Source: Pictodentalium vernedei
Lineage: Eukaryota > Mollusca > Scaphopoda > Dentaliida > Dentaliidae
Length of the DNA: 64,000 bases
Reading direction: 5' to 3'
Assembly (NCBI GenBank): GCA_031216915.1
Contig: CM062294.1
Span: forward strand, 159,481,455 to 159,545,454
In this document: piece after piece, positions 9,051 to 17,372 of the stretch
How positions within the stretch are numbered: position 1 is the first letter of the stretch
Layout: each line of letters starts with the position of its first letter
Translations under genes and position numbers: made by a program
Notes under the pieces: generated by a model
The model's database searches: none
What the model was told of the DNA's origin: nothing
Seen by the model: the letters and a program-made list of their open reading frames with translations, nothing else

Positions 9051-9206
9051 GTTGTTGGAGGGATTTTTTTTTTTTCAGAAAAAATATATTCAAAACGCAG
9101 TTTATTAAAAATGAACTATGTTATTTTATTTTTTGTTTTTATTCGATTAAAATTTTTAAAATAATTTTGTATCTTTATATATACTATACAAAAAAAAAAT
9201 CTCTCT

Positions 9207-9641
9207 CTAATGTAAATCATTGAGAATGTCTTGAAACCGATCTCCTTCAGACCATCTCTTGAGAACGTAGAGACACAGGTGACCGCAAAACACTTGATCT
9301 GGTGATTGCACTTGTTCTGTGTTGCAACGAACCATCAATTTGTTGAAATAGTTCTTTATTTCTTTTGGTGGTGAGATTCCATAGCTGTCGAAATAATAAT
9401 TTTTCTTCTTCCCGTTCTTGATCCACGCCACCCAGTGAGTGCCTTCACCCGATGAATCGCCTAGATTTAAAATTCCGCATTCCGATTGACGAGGTCTTCT
9501 CTTTGGCAAGGCATCTCTGGAAAACATGCCTAGAAAATCTTTGATTTTCAAATCTTTTGCCGCATTCAACAGATCGATGTTGGATAGGGGTTCGTTAGGT
9601 AAGACGACACCTTCTACGGATATCATTATTTTCTTATTCAT
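9207..9641 (-). CDS. adenain-like cysteine protease (virion maturation protease)
   Basis: A 144-residue, complete frame. The catalytic arrangement of the adenovirus protease/C48 family is visible: His 69 in GTHWVAW, Asp 85 in YYFDSYG, Gln 112, and the nucleophile Cys 119 in QVFCGHLC, with the Gln-to-Cys spacing of seven seen in adenain. In adenovirus this enzyme cleaves capsid precursor proteins. It lies between the fibre gene and PolB, its usual neighbourhood in Polintons. The element 2 copy has two premature stops, so only this one could be functional. Confidence 0.92.
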   Translation of the reverse strand: MNKKIMISVEGVVLPNEPLSNIDLLNAAKDLKIKDFLGMFSRDALPKRRPRQSECGILNLGDSSGEGTHWVAWIKNGKKKNYYFDSYGISPPKEIKNYFNKLMVRCNTEQVQSPDQVFCGHLCLYVLKRWSEGDRFQDILNDLH

Positions 9642-9737
9642 AAATGCGTATATATATATTTTTTTTTATTTATTTATTTATTTTATTATAATTCACTAAA
9701 ATGACGTTATTTTTTTAAAATTTTTTTCTTTTTCTTT

Positions 9738-12700
9738 TTAAACTAACTCTCTCGTGTCTCTATCGATTTCTATAATTTTGAATCCATCTAATTCCTCTTG
9801 ATTTTCTGGAATCCTATCATCCACAATCATATCTGGAATCTTATCATCCACAATCATATGTGGAATCTTATCATCCACAATCATATCTGGAATCCAATCA
9901 TCCACATTCATATCGTCTCTAATTAGATCCACAGTCCAATGTCCGAGTGCCAAAGTACTTATTTTATCGTCTAACACGAATCTCTTATCGTCGTCGCCCG
10001 TCAGCGAAATCTTGTTGACTATTTCGGTATACAAGTCGTGATTTCCACTTCAAATCGATTTCATAGTCTTATACACCGGACCACTTTCTAACAGACAATC
10101 TTTATACTCTTGGAAAGAGATGTTTTTCTTCACCACGCACACTTTAACTCCTTTGCACTTCTTGATCTCTTCATCATCTTCTAGACGATAAGCATACAGT
10201 TTGGGTCTCAAGCCCATGACTTCGACGTTTTGTTTACCGCTGCTCTCGTCCTTAAATTTACCCAACACCTTCTTGTTGTCATTCGATTAAATGTTGGACG
10301 GGTGATCGATGGGATAATTGCTCGTATTGAACCACTCGGCCACGTCCTGAGATATATCTCGGTAGACGTCTTTCGTCTCTATCTCGTAAACTAAACTGTC
10401 CGTGTCGGTGAACAGTAGTTTGGCTTTATCACCAAATTTTCGTTTGACATAATCGTAGTGAAACTCGTACATCAATCGCTTGCTGATATCTAAGATGATC
10501 GGTCCGAGATAATATGGTTTGTCGAACTTCAGGTGCGTTTTTTGCATGTGAACGGCCACTAGATTTTTGTCGAATATGGTTCGGTGTTTGTAATTGGGTT
10601 TCACCACTAATTTTTTAGCTCTTTTCTCAGACGTGATGAGTCGAACGTCGGGTCTCTTCCTGATGTTTTCCATCGATTTACCGTACACGAATGATGCGAT
10701 GTATGTTGACTAATTTCATCCCATAATCGACATACTGTTTCAAATTCTCGCTGTAGACGACGTAGTTACGTTTGTTAAATAAATTCGGAATGAGTTTTTC
10801 CTTGTCTCCTTCATTCAGTTCCATTCGTTCGGGAGCCAGCGGATAATCGTTGTGTGGATCGTGTAATTCTTCCGGATAGTTCAAATCGACTTCTAAAATG
10901 CAAGGATAGTCTCTCCATTTTTGCATCTCTTCTGGTTCCTTTACCCATTCGAAATTTCCAATCGGTAAAGGATGACTCATAGCCCAACCATACAGATTAT
11001 TAGCGTCCCAATACTGTATGTATTTATTTGATCGTTTCGAATCGAAACCTTCTTTCATGTAGGGATTGTTAGCTTTAGAATATCTGTGGAAGATCATCGA
11101 GATGCCACCTCTCACAGCCCTTTCGAACATGAGCAACACGTTCACATCGGATAATAATTCCAATTGAACTTCAGTGGTCTTCAACAGAGCGTCCCACGCC
11201 AGACCGGGTGCGGTGAAATACCAAGCGGGATCCAGATCGTAATTTCGATGACAGACGTCTCGAAAATTTTCGAACACATCTGCCAAGAGCAGAACGTCGG
11301 TCTTCAGATAGAGATCGTGATAATCTCTCATGGTTTTCATATCAAATGATTTCCACACGTTTTTGGCGTGTTCGTAATTCTTGTTGGAAATGTCGGATTC
11401 GTATAATTTCAAATCAAAATCTTCTTTCGAAGGTAGTGCGGTGTCTTCGAATCTCTTTAGATCGCACATGTAATCATAAGGTTAGACTCCTTTCCTCAAC
11501 ATAACGTCTACTCATTCTCCGAAATGTTCGCTCGTGATTTTAAATTTATCCTTGCTCATGTTATCGACTAATTTTTCCAGAGCGGTCGACATGAATTTAA
11601 AACTGTCGATGAAACGTATGCCTCTATGAATGGATTTCGTTTTTTCTTCCAACGTATTTCCGTCGATTACTCTTTTCTTCTCCATGAGCTTCCATTTCGA
11701 GAAGGAAATGTATCTTTCTTTGCTGTTCACGATGCAATTTAATTCTTCGTGTGAGGTGCCGAGATTTTTCATGAACAGATGACTGTCGTAACCCGAGAGA
11801 TTGTGAAACATCACCAGATAGAAAGTGGCATCTCGATATTTTAAATTACACTTGCTGTGAGCCGGACCATGATACAGACCCGTGTAATGATCGTGGTCTC
11901 TGACCTTCTTATTTTCCTCCAAATTCTCATCGAATGATTGTCTGCATATGTGACATTTGGTGGCTCTGTTATTTTCGTCCTGCTGCTCTCGCGTGATGAT
12001 CATTTTCGCCGGAGTTTTGAATTTGTCGTATAACATTTGAATTTTCAATTCTAACTCTTCCACGAACCTTTGAGCCACGTCGTTGTCTTCATACTGTTTC
12101 GTGTAGGTGAAGGGACCCATGCCATGTTGCGAGTCGAAAGCACATTTCACGTAAATACAATAGCCCGAAGGTATGTGTTTTTGATATCTTTCGATGTAAC
12201 TTTGAAGAGCGTTGGGTTGACAGGAACTCATTTTCGTGGTGAAACATTCAAAATCGGTGTACACGACGAATGGTACTTTTAACCTTCTATTGTGATTTTC
12301 AAACTTCACGATGGTGTTAGGTTTGGGCATTTCGGCAGCGACACCTTGATTTTCATTGCAATATTCCTGATGTTTTGCTAACGATTTTTCGCTCTTAAAC
12401 ATGTTCATGCAGTTGCAACATAAACATACCTTATGTTCATGTTTATTATTTTGTCTCGACAGTAATCGGCTCGGATGTTTAACCCAACAATAATGACGAT
12501 TGTCATCATTCGAAATCAATAACAAAATAATCGTCTTTTCTCTTTCGAGATACGGAGTCTGTCTGAGAGGATAGATCGTTCGTTTCTCGTCGTCGTATCC
12601 CAAGACGTTCACTGCTATGGTGGGATTTTGAGCCTCAAAACGTTCGATGTGTTTTAACTCTGTTGGAAAAGTCACTCTGGTCCAATCGAGATTTTTAGAA

Positions 12701-13748
12701 GTTTCCTCGTAATGAGAAACTCTCTCAGGATGGATTTTGACAGGGTATAAAGCAGAAGTGACTGCCCATTCAAAACACTGATCATCTTTATTTCTCACCT
12801 TGACCACGGCATGTTTTTTAGCTAAGAAATATGGTAATTCCACGTAGGAAGATCCTTTCAATGAATCGTTTTTAGTTATGTGAATTTCGAGTTTCAGCAC
12901 CTCATCAAACGTCCAATTACTACCTTCATGTTGATAATTCGTGAGAGACGTCAACATGTTGTCTTTCATCTTTTCAAAAACGTCTGATAAATCTGAACCT
13001 CGAAATACAGGTTCGACGTTAGACCTGAAATATGCATTTTTCACGATGCTCTCACCGGACTTCACATCGATTTTATTCATCACGCAATGAAGTATCATCT
13101 TAAGTTTTAGTCCCATGTTCATGTATTTGCAAAACAAATCCAATACTTTTTTCTTCACCCGTTCCATGAACAATTTCGGATCGATTTTCTTCAATGAGGG
13201 AACCACGTCAAAAGTTTTAAAAATGCCTTTGATGGCACTCTCCTGTTCTACGGACTTTGATTGAAATAGTTCCGTGGCGAGTCACGCTAGATATTCTTTT
13301 CCTTTCCCTTCATCTATTGCTCATCGAATTTCGCTCGATATATCTCGTTTGCCTAGAATCTGAAGTGCATCACTCGTTTTCGTTTTAGTTTTTCTTTTCT
13401 TTTCTTTGGAAACTTGAAGTTCTTCTTCAATGGCTTTTTGTTTAGTTGTCTTCTTATTTTTCACAATCGAAGCGTTTTGGGTTTTTTTCGACGTCAGCAT
13501 TTTGATTCCGTTTACTATCTTTTTCTTCTTCTTCTCATTTTTCACAACCGATACATTTTTTGACGTCGTTGCTATTGGCATTTCGTTTGCCTTTCCATCG
13601 TTTCGCAAACATTTTTGTATGACTTCAATTTTTTTGATTTAGTTCTATGATTTCTGAAATGTGAAATTTTTAATAGTTTACAAATCTCGTTTAACTGAGG
13701 TACGGTTTTCTCATTTAAATTTTCCAATTTTTGATCTGTTTGCTCCAT
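9738..13748 (-). pseudogene. protein-primed DNA polymerase B (pPolB), multiply broken
   Basis: The frame begins at the ATG at 13748 with a SAP-like segment (QLNEICKLLK) and a Lys-rich repeat linker, then the polymerase proper. Visible in order: C2H2-like finger (CNCMNMF...H), ExoI FVVYTDFECF, an HNH/Endo VII-like CHICRQSF...HDHYTG finger, ExoII NLSGYDSHLF, ExoIII YLKTDVLLLADVF, motif A YWDANNLYGWAM, motif C LLFTDTDSLVYE, and a C-terminal DDKRFVLDDK. Breaks: a frame change near 13610, TGA 13321-13323, TGA 13282-13284, TGA 11512-11514, TAA 11482-11484, a 110-bp deletion at 10689/10690 removing motif B (compare element 2, 35429-35538), TAA 10287-10289 and TGA 10050-10052. It is followed by an acidic tail with repeats of DDKIPDMIV type. 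It would replicate the element from its termini; this copy is dead. Confidence 0.95.
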
Positions 13749-13770
13749 TTGTAAGAATATATTTTCTTCC

Positions 13771-13826
13771 AAATTTTGTATTTAAATAATTTGTTTAAAA
13801 AGTTTTGTTTTTAACTCTTTATATAA
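13771..13826 (-). promoter_or_regulatory. shared promoter/leader cassette before PolB
   Basis: Read on the minus strand: TATATAAAGAG, then AAACTTTTTAAACAAATTA and TTTAAATACAAAATTT, ending just before the PolB ATG at 13748. The same order occurs before the IAP gene and both 145/165-residue genes, and in element 2. TATA-like box plus leader; the transcription start itself is inferred. Confidence 0.6.
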
Positions 13827-13876
13827 AAAAAAAGATTTTTTTTTTTTAATTCAATTTTTTTCTTTAATGTGTTTTT

Positions 13877-14507
13877 TTATTCAAAACAATTTACGATCGC
13901 TTTTATTTCTTGTTTGCAGAACGAACACGTTTTCTCGTCTCTAGAATAACATTCCTTACAATAACACAAATGTGCGCACAGTAGAAACAAAATGTTTGCG
14001 ACATTTTCGCAAAGCAGACTAGTGTTCGTGTTGCTCGACTCATTTTTGACACACATACAATAACTCGTCCGCTTGTGTCATGAATTTAATCAGATGTTCT
14101 AAAGTCAAAAATTGAGATAAGGTCTTGTTTGCGTTATTTAATGCATTGTACAATTGTTCCTTAGTGTACCCTAATTGTAACATATCCATCAATAATTTTT
14201 GGTTTTTATTTCTATCCCACTTTTCGTCTTCGATTTTAATCAATCCCAACTTTATGATCTTGTTCAAATAATCACATTCGCCTTTTTAAATATTATTTAT
14301 ATGTTCTAGTAAAGGTCTGTCGTGAGGTTCCCAATTCATCAAATGTATATCACAACAAAAACATTTAACTTTGTCGCTTTTACCCACATAAATGAAACCT
14401 GCAGCGGCTCAATCTTCGAGTTTTTGAGCAAGATGCGAAGGCCAATTTTTAAATGTTTGAAGTCTTGCACGTTCTAAACTATGATTCAGATGTTCGGACT
14501 TGATCAT
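13877..14507 (-). pseudogene. inhibitor of apoptosis protein (BIR + RING), decayed
   Basis: From the ATG at 14507 the frame reads a BIR domain: RLQTFKNWP, then [28 protein letters not shown] and KGECDYL. These give the Cys-Cys-His-Cys zinc site and the W..D.P..EH signature of baculovirus IAP repeats. A middle segment (LLMDMLQLGYTKEQLYNAL) resembles a UBA helix bundle. After a 1-nt frame change near 14035 a C-terminal RING follows: LLCENVAN, LCAHLCYCKEC, CSFCKQEI, ending NCFE. The first RING Cys appears to be Ser. Two in-frame stops lie in or beside the BIR (TGA at about 14410 and TAA at about 14288). IAPs block caspases and ubiquitinate partners; viruses use them to keep infected cells alive. 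Element 2 keeps only the edges of this gene. Confidence 0.87.
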
Positions 14508-14550
14508 TGTTTTTACCTCAAAATTGAGTTTGTAAGAATTTTTTTTTTTA

Positions 14551-14611
14551 GAATTTTGTATTAATGATAATTTGTTAAAAAGTTTTAAAAATTGTTTATA
14601 ATATGTTTTAA
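14551..14611 (-). promoter_or_regulatory. promoter/leader cassette before the IAP gene
   Basis: On the minus strand: AACTTTTTAACAAATTATC then ATTAATACAAAATTC, the same leader as at 13771-13826 with a weaker TATA-like stretch (ATTATAAACAA). It ends about 45 bp before the IAP ATG at 14507. Confidence 0.5.
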
Positions 14612-14694
14612 TACCTTCAAAAAGAATTAATCACTTATATGTTCTTAACGTGAAAAAACAAAATTGAATTAATATGAAAAAAGAAAAAAGAAAA

Positions 14695-14800
14695 GGATGT
14701 TAAAATTTAACTTTTATTTATATATAAAGAGAAACTTTTTTAAACAAATTATTATTTAAATACAAAATTTAAAATATACATTATTTGCGAGAATTCATAA
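14695..14800 (+). promoter_or_regulatory. promoter/leader cassette before the 145-residue gene
   Basis: AAGGATGTTAAAATTTAAC, then TATATATAAAGAGAAAC, TTTAAACAAATTATTATTT and AAATACAAAATTTAAAATA, and GAGAATTCATAAA. The ATG follows at 14818. The same block is found at 15381-15490, 39240-39350 and 39950-40050 on the plus strand. Confidence 0.6.
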
Positions 14801-14817
14801 AAACCAAATAATCGATC

Positions 14818-15255
14818 ATGACGACAACACCTAAAAGATGTGAATTGAAACAATTTGAAATATATAAGCTAACAGATACTTATATCTATACATTAGTACA
14901 CGATCCCATCGAATTGAACGATATTAAGATGGTGGACTTAGAGCACTACGACAACAAATATATAATGTGTTTGAAATTGGATGAAGCCATGCTCGATTTG
15001 TTTTACGAGTACCAAAGCGATCTGCTGAATAATATCACCATCAAATACAGAAAACCCTACAAGAATGATTTGATGATGTTCTATGGAAAAAAAATATTTC
15101 CAATGATCTCACTCGAACTCGTGGATAAATCGAGTGGTGAGAGCATGTTCACCAATGTAGAAAAACTCAAAAGAGTAAAGATAAACATTCAAGACATTTT
15201 GATAAGTGGAAAAATAATGCATGTCAACATGCTAATAACGGACTTGGAAATATAA
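14818..15255 (+). CDS. unknown protein, first of a tandem paralogous pair
   Basis: A 145-residue protein starting MTTTPKRCELK. It shares blocks such as DPIELN, LKLDEAMLDLFY, YQSDL, ISLELV and KRVKINIQ with the next gene (15516-16013) and with both element 2 genes (39368-39820 and 40071-40541). This gives four family members in the window. No membrane segment, signal peptide or catalytic motif is visible; the protein is mixed alpha/beta and charged. I do not recognise the family. It sits in the variable segment beside the IAP gene, has its own promoter cassette and ends in a palindromic hairpin, which suggests an individually expressed accessory gene. Confidence 0.7.
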   Translation: MTTTPKRCELKQFEIYKLTDTYIYTLVHDPIELNDIKMVDLEHYDNKYIMCLKLDEAMLDLFYEYQSDLLNNITIKYRKPYKNDLMMFYGKKIFPMISLELVDKSSGESMFTNVEKLKRVKINIQDILISGKIMHVNMLITDLEI

Positions 15256-15296
15256 ACAATAGAGAGACTGATTTTAGCGAAGAAGAAGGAAAAAAA

Positions 15297-15325
15297 GTAA
15301 TGAGATCTAAAGGTGATCTCATTAC
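15297..15325. terminator. palindromic hairpin after the 145-residue gene
   Basis: GTAATGAGATC TAAAGGT GATCTCATTAC: 11-bp perfect arms with a 7-nt loop, preceded by A8 and followed by a T/A-rich stretch, about 40 bp after the stop codon. Confidence 0.6.
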
Positions 15326-15380
15326 ATTTTACAAAAAAATTTTCACATTAAAGAAAATTAAAATTAAAAAACTTTTTTTT

Positions 15381-15490
15381 TTATATATATATATATATAT
15401 AAAGAGCGAAAAAAAAAAAAAAAAAAACTTTTTAAACAAATTATTAATATACAAAATTTAAAATATATATTATTTGCAAGAATTCATAAA
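15381..15490 (+). promoter_or_regulatory. promoter/leader cassette before the 165-residue gene
   Basis: A long TATATATATATATAAAGAG run, then ACTTTTTAAACAAATTATT and ATACAAAATTTAAAATATA, and GCAAGAATTCATAAA. It precedes the ATG at 15516. Confidence 0.6.
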
Positions 15491-15515
15491 ACAAAAAAAA
15501 AACAAATAATCGATC

Positions 15516-16013
15516 ATGACAGCAACACCTAAAATATGCGAATTGAAATTGAAACGAGTTGAAACGTATAAGAAATTCGGTCATAAAATCTATAAATTAC
15601 AACAACACGATCCCATCGAATTGAACGAGATCGAGATGAAGGACTTAGAGCATAAATACGACAGATATAAGATGACTTTGAAATTGGATGAAGCCATGCT
15701 CGATTTGTTTTACGACTATCAAAGCGATCTGCAGAAAATCGTCATTGCTAAAGATAAAGAATTCGACAAGGACAATTTGACGTTGTTCTATGGAAGTTAC
15801 ATATATCCAAAAATCTCACGCGAACTCGTGGAGAAATCGGGTGGTGAGAGCGAGTTCACCGATGTAAAAAAACTCAAAAGAGTAAAGATAAACATTCAAC
15901 ACATTTTAAAAAAAAGGAGAATACACGAGTGTCAACATGCTAATAATGGACTTGGAAATATAAACAATAGAGTGATTGATTTTTTTAGCGAAGAAGAAGG
16001 AAAAAAAACGTAA
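15516..16013 (+). CDS. unknown protein, second of the tandem paralogous pair
   Basis: A 165-residue paralogue of the preceding gene, starting MTATPKICELKLK. Shared blocks: HDPIELNEIEM, LKLDEAMLDLFY, YQSDL, VEKSGGESEFTDVKKLKRVK. After KINIQ an A-run shifts it into another phase compared with the 145-residue gene, so its C terminus reads HECQHANNGLGNINNRVID instead of HVNMLITDLEI. The corresponding element 2 gene also ends in that alternative phase, reached by a different indel. The function is unknown. It has its own promoter cassette and a downstream palindrome. Confidence 0.65.
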   Translation: MTATPKICELKLKRVETYKKFGHKIYKLQQHDPIELNEIEMKDLEHKYDRYKMTLKLDEAMLDLFYDYQSDLQKIVIAKDKEFDKDNLTLFYGSYIYPKISRELVEKSGGESEFTDVKKLKRVKINIQHILKKRRIHECQHANNGLGNINNRVIDFFSEEEGKKT

Positions 16014-16019
16014 TGAGAT

Positions 16020-16115
16020 CATCTTGAAAACACGAGTGTCAACATGCTAATAACGAGCTTGGAAATATAAACAATAGAGAGATTGATTTTTAGCGAAGAA
16101 AAAAGGAAAAAAAAA
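16020..16115 (+). repeat. tandem partial duplication of the gene 3' end
   Basis: Repeats the stretch CACGAGTGTCAACATGCTAA ... AACAATAGAG ... GATTGATTTTTAGCGAAGAA found at about 15923-16005, including the start of a GTAATGAGATC palindrome. It is a leftover of unequal duplication in this gene cluster and has no frame of its own. Confidence 0.65.
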
Positions 16116-16136
16116 GTAATGAGATCATCTCATTAC
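16116..16136. terminator. palindromic hairpin between convergent genes
   Basis: GTAATGAGATC immediately followed by ATCTCATTAC, then a T11 tract. It lies between the rightward paralogue pair and the leftward block starting at 16518. Confidence 0.6.
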
Positions 16137-16209
16137 TATTTTTTTTTTTTTGTTTTCCTTCTTCACTATTACCCATATAATATAATAACGTTTCCTTTTT
16201 TCTTAAATT

Positions 16210-16518
16210 TCAGCATCGATTCTTCTTTTCTTTTTTTCTTTTTTTGTAATATGATACGTTTTTATAACAACACATTTGTTTATCCGAATCATAATTATGA
16301 ACGAATGTTGTGCATCTCTTGGTAACACTCGCATCATTACCATTCTCTTCAGAAGGTAGTGGTGACGGTGGAAAGTGTCTCATTCTTTTCATTTTCAACC
16401 GTCTCTCTCGCTGTTTATCTAACTCTTTCATCAGTTCTTTCCTTAGATATCCATCATTAGCGTCTAACCATTTTTCCACATCTTTTTTTTTCGCACTCTG
16501 TCTCGCGATATTCATCAT
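16210..16518 (-). CDS. small basic protein of unknown function
   Basis: A 102-residue protein rich in Lys and Arg. It has an N-terminal charged helix (VEKWLDANDGYLRKELMKEL) and a central Pro/Ser-rich block (FPPSPLPSEENGNDASVTK) that is identical in element 2 (40589-40966). The central conservation against drifting ends argues for a real gene. The element 2 copy has a stop near its start. The basic character suggests nucleic-acid binding or a core protein, but this is inference. The end of the frame lies in AT-rich low-complexity sequence, so its 3' boundary is uncertain. Confidence 0.5.
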   Translation of the reverse strand: MMNIARQSAKKKDVEKWLDANDGYLRKELMKELDKQRERRLKMKRMRHFPPSPLPSEENGNDASVTKRCTTFVHNYDSDKQMCCYKNVSYYKKRKKEKKNRC

Positions 16519-16611
16519 TATCGTCTAATTGTTTTTCCACCTTTTTATCCATTTTATATATTATTTTATACTTTCTATGATTTATATTTTATATAATCAT
16601 ATAATTTTATA

Positions 16612-17223
16612 TTATAATAACATATTCAAAATCGGTATATTCTTAAACGGCGAATTCTCACCGAGCAACAAACCCTTGCTGAGTCGCTCAACGTTCTGTC
16701 CACTCTTCAGATAGAGACCGTTTCCTCTCAAAGAGTTGCCACCTCTAACGGGTTCTAGATACAATCCTTTACCGCTGTCGTCTACAGGGACCCGACACAG
16801 GGCTCCTCCCTTCTTCAGAAACAGTCCGCTGCCACCCATTAATTTCTCAACTGCCGAACTAGTGAGTCCCGTGAGAGCACCCAGGCCAAGAGTCTTTCCG
16901 AGAAAGGGTAGTGCCTTTGCGGCGAAGGGTAATGCTTTTGCGGCGATTCCTGCCAATAGCGGTAGGAAACTACCTTTCATTCTCAAATTGTATCTCAATT
17001 GAGCGGGACTCATTCTCACCGTCAACCCTCTTCCATCGCGAATCGCTTTCTCCATCCTTTTGATTTGACTTCTGGTCCAGGCGATCGAATCCTGACCGCC
17101 TCTCGTCAGATCTTCGTGAGTGAATTTGAATCTCAGCGCCTCGCCTCGAGTTGTTAACGCTCTCTTAAGTTTCTTCCTCTGTCCTGCGGATATGTTCACG
17201 TTTTTAATCACGTATTCTGTCAT
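16612..17223 (-). CDS. glycine-rich virion-associated protein (pVI/pX-like candidate)
   Basis: A 203-residue protein. The N-terminal 100 residues are basic and contain a duplicated motif (GEALRFKFTHEDLTRG and GRGLTVRMSPAQLR) spaced about 40 residues apart. A hydrophobic Ala/Leu/Gly segment follows (LLAGIAAKALPFAAKALPFL). The C-terminal third has GLFLKKGG, GLYLEP and GLYLKSG repeats and ends NSPFKNIPILNMLL. From memory, proteins with this layout are common in invertebrate Polinton-like elements. The amphipathic middle recalls membrane-lytic minor capsid proteins such as adenovirus pVI, but that is inference. The element 2 copy is truncated at residue 116 by a deletion. Confidence 0.72.
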   Translation of the reverse strand: MTEYVIKNVNISAGQRKKLKRALTTRGEALRFKFTHEDLTRGGQDSIAWTRSQIKRMEKAIRDGRGLTVRMSPAQLRYNLRMKGSFLPLLAGIAAKALPFAAKALPFLGKTLGLGALTGLTSSAVEKLMGGSGLFLKKGGALCRVPVDDSGKGLYLEPVRGGNSLRGNGLYLKSGQNVERLSKGLLLGENSPFKNIPILNMLL

Positions 17224-17372
17224 AATTCTTTTTTTTTAAATATATTTACTTCAATTGTTTCTCGTTTAATAATAATTATTTATATTAAAATAATTTTGTA
17301 AAATTAATATTGCGTTTATTTTATTTTTGTTATCTATATATATACACAATATTTTTTTTTTTTTTTTTGCTT

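Noticed and set aside
9738..10034. A separate 98-residue acidic gene after the polymerase
   Set aside because: The first 33 residues are the usual polymerase C terminus in phase with the preceding frame, separated only by one TGA (or a 1-bp shift in element 2), so it is a broken tail.
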